Assembly (NCBI GenBank): GCA_015487985.1
Contig: WFOP01000278.1
Location: 1 to 10,391 of the forward strand
DNA from: Hyphomicrobiales bacterium
GTDB taxonomy: Bacteria > Pseudomonadota > Alphaproteobacteria > Rhizobiales > Devosiaceae
Direction: 5' to 3'
DNA: 10,391 nt
Shown here: piece after piece, positions 1 to 6,893 of the stretch
Numbering within the stretch: the stretch's first letter is position 1
Layout of the letters: every line of letters begins with the position of its first letter
Made by a program: the position numbers and the translations under genes
The notes under the pieces: model-generated
Seen by the model: the letters and a program-made list of their open reading frames with translations, nothing else
Told to the model about the DNA's origin: nothing
The model's database searches: none

Positions 1-99
1 CCCCGGTGCCCCTTAACCCGCCCCAGCGTTAATGTTTGTTTCGGGCAGGAATTTCATGGCCTTTCTTTAGCCATTCGGCTTGAATAGATATTTTCAACT

Positions 100-903
100 A
101 TGCGCAGTTTTTTACCTTATCTAATTGGTTTTACATTGGTTCTTGGTGTGTGGCTCGGCGGCTTTGTCTGGCCCAAGAGCCAGGGCTATTATTCGATTAT
201 TGATCTGGTGAAGGATCGCACCAACCGGGCCTATAGCCGCCCCTATGATCGAGATATTTTGCGCGCTGATCTGGTGGCGGGCGGCTTTCGTTTGGGGGAT
301 GCGGCCTTTGTGCGGCTTTTCAAGCACGAAAACCGTTTGGAATTGTGGATGGCACCACAGGGCGGGGGTGGCAGGTTCAAGTTGTTCCGCACCTATGATA
401 TCTGCAAATTTTCCGGGGAGTTGGGACCAAAGCTAAAGGAAGGGGACCGGCAGTCTCCCGAAGGGTTTTACCAGATTGCCGCTTCGCAGATGAACCCCAA
501 TTCACGTCATCATCTCTCGTTCAACCTGGCTTTTCCCAATGTGTTTGATCGTGCCCATGAGCGCACGGGTACTTTTTTGATGATTCACGGGGGCTGTTCC
601 TCCATCGGGTGCTATGCGGTGACGGATGAAAAGGTGGATGAGATTTATGCCATTGTGGAGGCAGCGCAAAATCGTGGTCAGGATGAGGTGCCGGTACATA
701 TCTTTCCCTTTGAAATGAATGATGACATGATGGACCGGTTTTCTGAACATCGCTGGGCGGATTTTTGGCGAAATCTGAAAACAGGGTATGACCTGTTTGA
801 GCGGGATAAAGTGCCGCCGGTGGTGGGGGTGTGCGAGCAGACTTATGTGTTTAACGAAGAAACCAAACAGGCGGGATGTCAACTGGTGGCGGGTTGGGGA
901 TAA
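100..903 (+). CDS. L,D-transpeptidase, YafK/ErfK-YkuD type
   Basis: A 267-residue protein of the YkuD-fold L,D-transpeptidase family, closest in pattern to YafK. These are envelope enzymes that act on murein; E. coli YafK (DpaA) cleaves the bond linking Braun lipoprotein to peptidoglycan, while most relatives form cross-links. Seen: a hydrophobic N-terminal segment at about residues 4-24 (signal anchor or signal peptide), the substrate-site motif SPEGFY at 119-124, and the catalytic motif IHGGCSSIGCYAVTD at 162-176, with predicted catalytic Cys171 and His163. A C-terminal extension of about 65 residues follows the core, with two further cysteines (245, 260) that could form a periplasmic disulfide. 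The ATG is the only reasonable start, since an in-frame TAG lies at 85-87. No Shine-Dalgarno is evident. The 99 bases upstream show no recognisable gene or strong promoter. The family call is firm; hydrolase versus cross-linking activity cannot be decided from sequence. Confidence 0.93.
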   Translation: MRSFLPYLIGFTLVLGVWLGGFVWPKSQGYYSIIDLVKDRTNRAYSRPYDRDILRADLVAGGFRLGDAAFVRLFKHENRLELWMAPQGGGGRFKLFRTYDICKFSGELGPKLKEGDRQSPEGFYQIAASQMNPNSRHHLSFNLAFPNVFDRAHERTGTFLMIHGGCSSIGCYAVTDEKVDEIYAIVEAAQNRGQDEVPVHIFPFEMNDDMMDRFSEHRWADFWRNLKTGYDLFERDKVPPVVGVCEQTYVFNEETKQAGCQLVAGWG

Positions 904-922
904 CGAAATTGTGACGTCGCGA

Positions 923-936
923 ATGACTTATGTCAT
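923..936. repeat. Short perfect inverted repeat upstream of the AhpD-like gene
   Basis: ATGAC-TTAT-GTCAT, two 5-bp arms around a 4-base centre, lies 20 bases after the transpeptidase stop and 64 bases before the next start. It could be a weak hairpin ending the first transcript (followed only by CGTTT, so a poor terminator) or an operator for the downstream gene. Arms this short occur by chance, so the assignment is tentative. Confidence 0.3.
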
Positions 937-1000
937 CGTTTGGGGGGGGATGTGGGTTAGGTTGAGGAAAGACTTCACCTGAAAAAGTTTTGATAAAAAT

Positions 1001-1570
1001 ATGTTTGTTCCCGCCAAGCCCGTCTCAAAGTACCCGTGGTATATCCGCCTGTTTTTCTGGAAACAGAAAAGAACCTATGGAAAGGTTCTGGAACCGGGTC
1101 TGTTGTGGGCGCGCTCGCCCAAGGTGTTTATCGGGGTGGCCCTGCTTTACGGGGCGCTCAACCGGTCGCGCTCACCCATCAATGCGGCTTTGCGTTCACT
1201 GGTAACGGTGCGGGTTTCGCAAATAAACCATTGTGAGTTTTGCGTGGATATCAACGCCATGACGTTGATGAAACGGGGGGTGGATGAAGAAAAGGTGCTC
1301 AAACTTTCCAACTGGCAGAATGAAACGGGGTTTGAACCTGTCGAGCGGCTGGCGCTGGAGTTGTGTGAGGCCATGACCTATTCCGACCGGGAGGTTGATG
1401 GGGAATTGATGGAACGCTTGAAAGCGCATTTTGACGATGATGGTTTAAGCGAGCTTTGCGGGTTGATTGCGTTTCAGAATATGTCCTCAAAATATAATGC
1501 GGCGCTGAATATTCCCGCGCAGGGGTTTTGCCATGTACCGGGGGTGCAGGTTGAAACCGCTCAATCCTGA
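1001..1570 (+). CDS. Carboxymuconolactone decarboxylase / AhpD-like family protein
   Basis: A 189-residue protein of the carboxymuconolactone decarboxylase (CMD)/AhpD superfamily. It has no signal peptide and is probably cytoplasmic. Seen: the core helix segment at about residues 64-95, with the redox-type CxxC pair C78-E-F-C81 in the context SQINHCEFCVDIN, and a second conserved helical region at about 115-175. In AhpD, CxxC works as a thiol-disulfide centre that reduces peroxiredoxin AhpC, with a histidine four residues after the second cysteine; here that position is Asn85. A thiol redox or peroxide-related role is therefore plausible but the substrate is unknown, and no ahpC lies nearby. 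The start is the first ATG after an in-frame TGA at 980-982; no Shine-Dalgarno precedes it. The stop lies only 5 bases from the stop of the convergent oxidoreductase gene. The family call is firm; the function is not. Confidence 0.88.
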   Translation: MFVPAKPVSKYPWYIRLFFWKQKRTYGKVLEPGLLWARSPKVFIGVALLYGALNRSRSPINAALRSLVTVRVSQINHCEFCVDINAMTLMKRGVDEEKVLKLSNWQNETGFEPVERLALELCEAMTYSDREVDGELMERLKAHFDDDGLSELCGLIAFQNMSSKYNAALNIPAQGFCHVPGVQVETAQS

Positions 1571-1575
1571 ACTGG

Positions 1576-3168
1576 TTAAAACGGCCAGATACCTTTGTCT
1601 TTCAAAATCACTTTGGCGGCGTTGTGCCCCGGCGCACCGGTAACGCCGCCCCCGGGATGGGTGCCCGAACCGCACATGTAAATGCCTTTAACGGGGGAGC
1701 GATAGGCGCCGTTTCCCAACACCGGGCGGGCAGAAAATAATTGATCCAAACTCATGCGGCCATGGAATATGTCCCCCCCGACAAGGGCCAGTTTTTGTTC
1801 CAGATCCCAAGGGGAAAGTACCTGCATGCCAAGGATGGATTTGGCAAAGCCGGGGGCGTGTTTTTCCACGGTTGCAATAATATGGTCGGCGGCAATCTGG
1901 CGCTGGTATGGCCATGTTTTCCCATCGGGAAGCGCATAGGAAAACTGCTGGCAAAACAAAGAGGCCACATGCTTGCCCTTTGGGGCCAGCGTATCGTCGA
2001 CAAAGGAGGGGATGAGCATTTCAACGATGGGATGTTCAGACCAGCCATTGGTGCGCGCGCTGGCCCATGCTTCGTGCATATAGCTTAGTGAGGGGGCGAT
2101 GATTATGCCGGCTCCAAGATAATCAGGATTATCCGGGGCATTGGTGAATTGTGGCAGTCTGTCCAGTGCCACATTCATGCGAAAGGTGCCGGAATGGGAC
2201 TTGTAGGCGTTGATGCTTTTACGAAATCCGGCGGGCAGATTTTGATCTTTGAGCAGATTTTCATAGAGAATCTTGGGATGCACGCTGGCGGCGACAATGG
2301 GAGCGGTGAACACTGCATTGTCCGTATGGACCTGCTTTAGCTTGGTGTTCTGCCCGCAGATTTTTGAAACCGGCATATCCGTAAAAATCTCTACGCCCGA
2401 TTGTTTGCAGGCTTTGGCCATGCTTTGGGTAATGGCCCCCATGCCCCCGATGGCGTGGCCCCATGCGCCTTTGATATTGTTGGTTTCACCAAACACATGA
2501 TGGAGCAGAACATAGGCGGAGCCCGGCTCTTCGGGGGAAGCGAAATGGCCAACTATGGCATCAAAGCCGAACAGGGCCTTTACGGTTTCATTTTCAAAAT
2601 ACTGGTCAAGAATTTCACTGGCGGAGCGGGTGAAAAATGCCAGCATGTCACGCTGGGCATCAAGGGGCAGTTTGTTGAGAATTTTTGCGGATTTGAGCAG
2701 GGCAAGCAGGTCGGCAATTCCCCCTCCGGCATTGGGGGGCGTGACCAGCAGCAACTGGCGGATGCAATCCACAATTCGCTCCAATGCCGCTTCATAGCGG
2801 GGAAAGTTTTCAGCATCCCTTTTTGAATGGCGGGCAATTTCTGAGGCGGTCAACCCATTGCGCCCGGCCAGCATATAGCCGTTTTCAAGGGGCAGATAAT
2901 TGTCAATTTTGCGCAGGATTATTTCAAGGCCATGGGCCGGCAGGTCCATGTCTGCCATGATTTTGGGCTGTAATAGGGAAATGGTATAGGAGGCAACGGA
3001 ATTTGAAAATCCGGGATGAAACTCCTCGGTAATCGCTGCGCCACCCACGATGCCGGACCGCTCCAGCACACAGGTTTTTAAGCCCGCTTTGGCCAGATAA
3101 AAAGCGCAGACAAGTCCGTTATGGCCGCCACCGACAATAATGGCATCGTAGTTTTTTGGCTCTGGCAC
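1576..3168 (-). CDS. FAD-dependent oxidoreductase, phytoene desaturase/PYROXD2-like
   Basis: A flavin amine-oxidase-fold protein of about 530 residues, of the type usually annotated as phytoene dehydrogenase-like or PYROXD2-like. Seen: the N-terminal dinucleotide-binding motif AIIVGGGHNGLVCAFYLAKA with GGGHNG at residues 13-18, an acidic strand end at VLE, the following GGAA segment, and the C-terminal FAD motif GIYMCGSGTHPGGGVTGAPG near the end. No signal peptide or membrane segment is visible. Relatives include carotenoid desaturases, but no other crt genes are present, so a carotenoid role is not supported and the substrate is unknown. Start: GTG at 3168 has AAAAGG (3178-3183) nine bases upstream; an in-frame TTG at 3174 would have only three bases of spacing, so GTG is preferred. 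It lies 97 bases downstream of the multicopper oxidase, with its own promoter-like sequence and a large inverted repeat between them. Family firm, start moderately sure. Confidence 0.9.
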   Translation of the reverse strand: MPEPKNYDAIIVGGGHNGLVCAFYLAKAGLKTCVLERSGIVGGAAITEEFHPGFSNSVASYTISLLQPKIMADMDLPAHGLEIILRKIDNYLPLENGYMLAGRNGLTASEIARHSKRDAENFPRYEAALERIVDCIRQLLLVTPPNAGGGIADLLALLKSAKILNKLPLDAQRDMLAFFTRSASEILDQYFENETVKALFGFDAIVGHFASPEEPGSAYVLLHHVFGETNNIKGAWGHAIGGMGAITQSMAKACKQSGVEIFTDMPVSKICGQNTKLKQVHTDNAVFTAPIVAASVHPKILYENLLKDQNLPAGFRKSINAYKSHSGTFRMNVALDRLPQFTNAPDNPDYLGAGIIIAPSLSYMHEAWASARTNGWSEHPIVEMLIPSFVDDTLAPKGKHVASLFCQQFSYALPDGKTWPYQRQIAADHIIATVEKHAPGFAKSILGMQVLSPWDLEQKLALVGGDIFHGRMSLDQLFSARPVLGNGAYRSPVKGIYMCGSGTHPGGGVTGAPGHNAAKVILKDKGIWPF

Positions 3169-3178
3169 GGGCAATTGC

Positions 3179-3223
3179 CTTTTATTGTGATTGAACGTTG
3201 AACCAGTTAAATCACAATAAAAG
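3179..3223. repeat. 14-bp perfect inverted repeat overlapping the oxidoreductase leader and RBS
   Basis: The arms CTTTTATTGTGATT (3179-3192) and AATCACAATAAAAG (3210-3223) are exact reverse complements separated by 17 bases. After one mismatch, three more pairs (AAC 3194-3196 with GTT 3206-3208) extend the stem. On the minus strand the arm next to the gene carries most of the AAAAGG ribosome-binding site, and the other arm touches the predicted -10 box at 3222-3227. A 10-bp palindrome, GGCAATTGCC (3170-3179), adjoins it. There is no T-tract after the stem, so it is not a standard intrinsic terminator. It could be a DNA operator over the start site, or an RNA hairpin hiding the ribosome-binding site in read-through transcripts from the multicopper oxidase gene. 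Confidence 0.85.
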
Positions 3224-3250
3224 TATAAAAAGAACCTGCGCCAGAGTTAA
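3222..3250 (-). promoter_or_regulatory. Predicted sigma-70-type promoter of the FAD oxidoreductase gene
   Basis: Read on the minus strand, TTAACT (3250-3245) and TATACT (3227-3222) are separated by exactly 17 bases, matching the TTGACA/TATAAT consensus at four and five positions. Transcription would start near 3215, inside the right arm of the inverted repeat, leaving a leader of about 47 bases. It implies that the oxidoreductase can be transcribed independently of the upstream multicopper oxidase gene. Prediction from sequence only. Confidence 0.5.
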
Positions 3251-3265
3251 AGTGTTTTGCCCTGT

Positions 3266-4741
3266 CTAGACGACAGTGAATTGCCCCATCATGCCGGCGT
3301 CTTCGTGTTCCAGAATATGGCAATGATACATGTAGGGCACTTTTTCATCCGTATAATGGTTGAAACTGATGAGAATGCGTGCGCTGCGTCCCGGGAGCAC
3401 CAGAACGGTATCTTTGAGGCCATCTTCATGGGGCTCGGGGGGGCGGCCATCCCGATCCAGAATTCTAAACTGGGTGTTATGGACATGGAAGGGGTGGGAC
3501 ATGCGCGAGAGATTGCGGATTTCCCAGATTTCAACAGTGTCTTTTTTGATGGTATGATTGATGACTTTCATATCCATCTGTTCGCCATTGATCATAAAAC
3601 CGCCGCCGCCCATACCCATGCCCATCATGCCGCGCATATCCAGATCAAACCGGCGGGTGTTGGTGGCCGCTTCAGGATTGAGGGGGGGAAGCGTGGCCAG
3701 CGTTGCAGGCACCGGTTTGGATGTGGTGGAATTTGCGGCGGGGCGCAGTTCAAGGAAGGCAAATTCAGGGCTGACTTCGCTTTGTGAAATGCGCACAAAA
3801 TGGGTCAGCGTGACGTTTTTGCCGTCAGAAAGATCCACGACGATTTCCGCGCGTTCGCCCGGTCCCATGGATATCAACTGAACATCCACCGGTGCGGCAA
3901 GCAGGCCGCCGTCAGTGGCGATTTTTTTGAAAAAGCGTCCATCGGAGAAGCCAATGGAATAAATTGAGCCGTTGGAGGCATTGAGCAGGCGCAGGCGCAC
4001 GAGGGAGGTTGTGGTGTCAAACCACGCGCCGATTGTGCCGTTGGCCATGGGTGTGTCGCCAATTTTGCCCATCATGTTGTCGTGCATGGTGGGGGCATAG
4101 GGCATTGTGCCGTCGCGCAGGAAACGCCGGTCCTGCAAAGCAATGGGCAGATCGTCCACACCGTAATTGTTTGGAAGATCAAGGGCTGAAGAGGGTTCGT
4201 CATCAACAATGATCATGCCGGCAATGCCCGCCCAGACATGTTCGGCGGTTTTGCCCATCAGATGAGAATGATACCACATGGTGGAGGCCTTCTCCAGAAC
4301 CTTGAATTCAGGGGACCAGGTGGAGCCGGGGTTGATGATCTGATGGGGGCCGCCATCGGCGATGGCGGGGAGGTTAAACCCGTGCCAGTGCAGTGTGGCT
4401 GTTTCATCGAGGGAATTGGTGACGTTGATGCGGATATCCTCATCCTGGCGCATTCGCAATACCGGGCCAAGATATGAGCCGTTGATGCCCATGGTGGGGG
4501 CTTTCATGCCGCCGAAAAACTCGGTTTGTCCATGTTGAATATCAAGGTCATAAATACGGGTGTTGCCCTGCATCCGTCCAGCATCAAGGGGCGGTATTTT
4601 AAGCGGGTTTGAGCTTTGAATGTGGCCGGCGGCTTTTGAACTCTGCCCGAAAACCAGTACGCCGGCAGTTGCTGCAGCGCCCAGGGCTGCGGTTCCCAAC
4701 AGGAGCTTGCGTCGCGTTAAACCGGTTATTGAATTGGACAT
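3266..4741 (-). CDS. Tat-exported multicopper oxidase, CueO-like
   Basis: A 491-residue, three-cupredoxin-domain multicopper oxidase, predicted periplasmic. The N-terminus has a twin-arginine signal: T9-R10-R11-K-L-L-L, then an alanine/glycine-rich hydrophobic stretch to about residue 32. All four copper-ligand motifs are present: HWHG (118-121), WYHSH (156-160), HPFHVH (416-421) and HCHILEHEDAGM (473-484). The type 1 ligands are inferred as His416, Cys474, His479 and Met484. A methionine/glycine-rich patch (369-383) recalls the methionine-rich copper-binding region of CueO, so oxidation of Cu(I) for copper tolerance is the favoured role; a general laccase or another metal oxidase cannot be excluded. 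Start: ATG at 4741 has AAAGG (4750-4754) eight bases upstream and places the Tat motif correctly; an in-frame TTG at 4786 would add 15 residues before the signal with no ribosome-binding site. No copper exporter or chaperone gene is in the window. Confidence 0.93.
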   Translation of the reverse strand: MSNSITGLTRRKLLLGTAALGAAATAGVLVFGQSSKAAGHIQSSNPLKIPPLDAGRMQGNTRIYDLDIQHGQTEFFGGMKAPTMGINGSYLGPVLRMRQDEDIRINVTNSLDETATLHWHGFNLPAIADGGPHQIINPGSTWSPEFKVLEKASTMWYHSHLMGKTAEHVWAGIAGMIIVDDEPSSALDLPNNYGVDDLPIALQDRRFLRDGTMPYAPTMHDNMMGKIGDTPMANGTIGAWFDTTTSLVRLRLLNASNGSIYSIGFSDGRFFKKIATDGGLLAAPVDVQLISMGPGERAEIVVDLSDGKNVTLTHFVRISQSEVSPEFAFLELRPAANSTTSKPVPATLATLPPLNPEAATNTRRFDLDMRGMMGMGMGGGGFMINGEQMDMKVINHTIKKDTVEIWEIRNLSRMSHPFHVHNTQFRILDRDGRPPEPHEDGLKDTVLVLPGRSARILISFNHYTDEKVPYMYHCHILEHEDAGMMGQFTVV

Positions 4742-4808
4742 TTGTTTTACCTTTGCTTGGTGCGGGGAGTTTTGGACCTGATCCAAAGAACACTATTCCC
4801 GGAATTAT

Positions 4809-4836
4809 TTTGTATTAGTGACTACTGATGTGTCAA
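4809..4836 (-). promoter_or_regulatory. Predicted promoter of the multicopper oxidase gene
   Basis: On the minus strand a perfect -35 TTGACA (4836-4831) is followed after 16 bases by TACAAA (4814-4809), a four-of-six -10 match. The start site would fall near 4802, giving a leader of about 60 bases before the ATG at 4741. I see no classic CueR-style dyad (long spacer with a GC-rich palindrome between the boxes). The 177-base gap after the permease gene also shows no intrinsic terminator. Confidence 0.55.
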
Positions 4837-4918
4837 TTGCGGCAACAATCCGGCAGAAATGTTACGGTTTGGTAAGGATGGGCTGCCCGATTGTTACCTG
4901 AAAACATTAAACCAGTTC

Positions 4919-6694
4919 TTACATTGGCCATATGATCAGTATCATGGGGACCGCGACGGCGGTGACGATGATTTCAAGGGGCAGGCCCATGCGCCAGTAA
5001 TCGCCGAATTTATATCCCCCCGGTCCCAGAATGAGCATGTTGTTTTTGTGGCCGATGGGGGTAAGGAATGCACAGCTGGCGCCGATGGCCACCGCCATTA
5101 AAAACGGGTCCGGGTTGGTGCCAAGAGTGTGGGCCAGCTGGATGGATATGGGGGCGGCAATGATGGTGGTTGCGGTGTTGTTCAGCACGTCCGACAATGA
5201 CATGGTGGTAATCAGGATAACTGCCAGAGCAACCCAGCCGGGCAGGCCATCGGTGGCGGCGGCGAGCCATCCGGCAATCAGATGCGTGCCCCCCGTGGAA
5301 TCAAGGGCGGCCCCCAGGGGGATCATGGAGCCAAGCAGAACAATGACCGGCCATTCCACACTATCGTAAAGTTCGCGCAGGGGCAGAATGTCAAATACCA
5401 CCAGACCGATGGCGGTGAGGGCGAGGGCGACAGTCAGGGGAATGAAGCCAAGGGCCCCCAGACCGATGGCCAGGGCAAACAGGGCAATGGCGCCCCATGC
5501 CTTGTCGTGGCGGGTGACGTTCAGATTGCGATCCGCAAGGGGCAGGGTGCCAAGGCGGGCAAAAACGTTTCTCATGGCCTCAGCATTGCCCAGCAGAAGC
5601 AAAATATCGCCGGACTGAAGTTTTGTGCGGCGCACGCGGGTTCGAATGGTTTTACCCATGCGCGACAGCCCGATGAGAGAAACGCCATGGGCGCGCAGCA
5701 TCTGAATATCATTGGCGGTGCGTCCGATCAGGCGGCTGTCACGCGCAATAACGGCTTCGGCCAAGGTCTGGTCGGAGGAAAGCTTGGCGGTCTGGCCCGC
5801 CTTGCCCTGAAACTTGATTTTCATGGCGCCTGAAAGTGCATTCAAGGCGTCTGCATCACCCTGGATAATCAGCATGTCATTGGCAGCGATTTCAACGGTT
5901 CGTGCCCGGCCCGGCATTCGGTGCCCATTGCGCACCAGCCCCAAAATCATGCAATCGTTTTCTTCTGCCAGTTCATCGAGTTCACGCACCTTCTGGCCGA
6001 TGATTTTTGCTTCTTCGGGGACCACGAGTTCGGCCACATAGTCCTCGATTGTCACCAGTTCATCCATGGGGCTTTGCCTGCTTTTATGGTCGGGGATCAT
6101 CCGCCACCCCACAAGGGCAATGAAGGCCAGACCTGCAAGGGCGACGGCAAGCCCCACGGGTGCAAAATCAAACATTGCAAAAGGCTCACCAAGCGCTTCG
6201 TTGCGATAGGAGGCAATGATAATATTGGGGGGGGTGCCGATGAGGGTCACCATGCCGCCAAGAATGGTGGCAAAGGACAGAGGCATCAGGGAGCGGGAGG
6301 GGGAGCGCCCCGCCTGGCGGGCGGCCTGAATATCCACCGGCATCAGCAGGGCCAGCGCCGCAACATTGTTCATAAAGGCAGATAAAGTGCCCCCGATTAC
6401 CCCCATCAGGGTGATATGGGCAGCGAGGGAGCGGGTGCGGTCTATGGCCATTCTGGTGATTAAATCGACAGCTCCAGAGCGCATGAGGCCAGCAGAAATC
6501 ACCAGAACCAAAGCTACAATAATTGTTGCCTCATGGCCAAAACCGGCAAAAGCCTCATGGGCCGGCACAACCCCCAGAATAACCCCGGCGATCAGGGCCG
6601 CAAAGGCCACCAGATCATAGCGCCAGCGGCCCCAGAGCAAGCCGATCAGAACAAACCCGATCAGGGAAAACAGAATAATTTGTTGGCCGGTCAA
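4919..6694 (-). CDS. SLC13-family (DASS-type) permease with two RCK_C/TrkA-C domains
   Basis: A 591-residue inner-membrane transporter of the SLC13/ion-transporter superfamily. Seen: N-terminal membrane helices up to about residue 200 with the motifs SAFMNNVAALALLMP (105-119) and GTPPNIII (153-160); a cytoplasmic insert at about 205-390 that reads as two RCK_C (TrkA-C) domains, each ending in a D-hydrophobic-hydrophobic-hydrophobic strand (DMLIIQG 273-279, DILLLLG 363-369); and C-terminal helices at about 400-590 with LNNTATTIIAAPI (505-517) and TPIGHKNNMLILGPGGYKFGDYW (545-567). The two Asn-Asn hairpin motifs fit the internally repeated substrate/sodium sites of this family. Substrates of RCK_C-bearing members include sulfate in some lineages, but the substrate here is unknown. 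Start: TTG at 6694 has AAGGA (6703-6707) eight bases upstream; longer in-frame starts (TTG 6877, ATG 6820) lack ribosome-binding sites and the longest would be encoded through a terminator hairpin. Confidence 0.9.
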   Translation of the reverse strand: MTGQQIILFSLIGFVLIGLLWGRWRYDLVAFAALIAGVILGVVPAHEAFAGFGHEATIIVALVLVISAGLMRSGAVDLITRMAIDRTRSLAAHITLMGVIGGTLSAFMNNVAALALLMPVDIQAARQAGRSPSRSLMPLSFATILGGMVTLIGTPPNIIIASYRNEALGEPFAMFDFAPVGLAVALAGLAFIALVGWRMIPDHKSRQSPMDELVTIEDYVAELVVPEEAKIIGQKVRELDELAEENDCMILGLVRNGHRMPGRARTVEIAANDMLIIQGDADALNALSGAMKIKFQGKAGQTAKLSSDQTLAEAVIARDSRLIGRTANDIQMLRAHGVSLIGLSRMGKTIRTRVRRTKLQSGDILLLLGNAEAMRNVFARLGTLPLADRNLNVTRHDKAWGAIALFALAIGLGALGFIPLTVALALTAIGLVVFDILPLRELYDSVEWPVIVLLGSMIPLGAALDSTGGTHLIAGWLAAATDGLPGWVALAVILITTMSLSDVLNNTATTIIAAPISIQLAHTLGTNPDPFLMAVAIGASCAFLTPIGHKNNMLILGPGGYKFGDYWRMGLPLEIIVTAVAVPMILIIWPM

Positions 6695-6835
6695 CGCGTT
6701 GTTCCTTTTGGATATGTGATATTGAAAAATATGTTGAGGCAGTTGGCGCGTGGTGGCAAGGGCTTTTGGGGGTAAAATCCTGTGCGTGATCAGAGTTTTG
6801 CTGTTCCGGTATCCAGCCATAAAGAAAAATGCAAC

Positions 6836-6860
6836 AAAAAGGGCGGGAAAGGTCCCGCCC
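6836..6860 (-). terminator. Strong intrinsic terminator downstream of secA
   Basis: An 8-bp perfect GC-rich stem (GGGCGGGA 6841-6848 with TCCCGCCC 6853-6860) around a 4-base loop. Read on the minus strand it is followed directly by TTTTT (6840-6836). On the plus strand no T-run follows, so it acts only on minus-strand transcription, ending the secA transcript about 150 bases after the stop codon and insulating the permease gene. Confidence 0.88.
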
Positions 6861-6875
6861 AGTCGCTTGGAGATC

Positions 6876-6893
6876 AAAAGGTCTTTTTAGACC
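6876..6893 (-). terminator. First, weaker intrinsic terminator downstream of secA
   Basis: A 5-bp stem, GGTCT (6880-6884) with AGACC (6889-6893), around a 4-base loop, followed on the minus strand by TTTT (6879-6876). It lies 15 bases before the stronger hairpin, so the two form a tandem terminator after secA. Confidence 0.65.

Noticed and set aside
7..35. CtrA-like TTAA pair near the left edge
   Set aside because: The two TTAA boxes are 12 bases apart rather than the seven of the CtrA consensus.
942..949. Run of eight G between the first two genes as a phase-variation switch
   Set aside because: G runs of seven or eight also occur inside secA (7604-7610), the multicopper oxidase (3437-3443, 3682-3688) and the permease, so this is compositional bias; it is also not placed between promoter boxes I can identify.
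2401..2826. Plus-strand 141-codon frame opposite the FAD oxidoreductase
   Set aside because: Antisense shadow with no independent evidence.
1576..3168. Carotenoid biosynthesis locus based on the phytoene-desaturase-like protein
   Set aside because: No crtB, crtE or other carotenoid gene is nearby, and the C-terminal motif fits the broader PYROXD2-like group.
3186..3216. CRP/FNR-type site suggested by TGTGA and TCACA
   Set aside because: The half-sites are 21 bases apart instead of the six expected for CRP, so the resemblance is not a standard site.
3257..3787. Plus-strand 176-codon frame opposite the multicopper oxidase
   Set aside because: It runs antisense through the copper-ligand motifs; its His/Ala-rich protein is a reflection of those codons.
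4910..4917. AACCAGTT recurring at gene ends (1570-1577, 3201-3208, 4910-4917)
   Set aside because: A fourth copy lies within secA (7975-7982), and the orientation relative to genes is inconsistent, so a functional repeat is not supported.
5282..5833. Plus-strand 183-codon open frame opposite the permease gene
   Set aside because: Low-complexity Gly/Gln/Lys-rich translation mirroring the permease; no ribosome-binding site or known motif.
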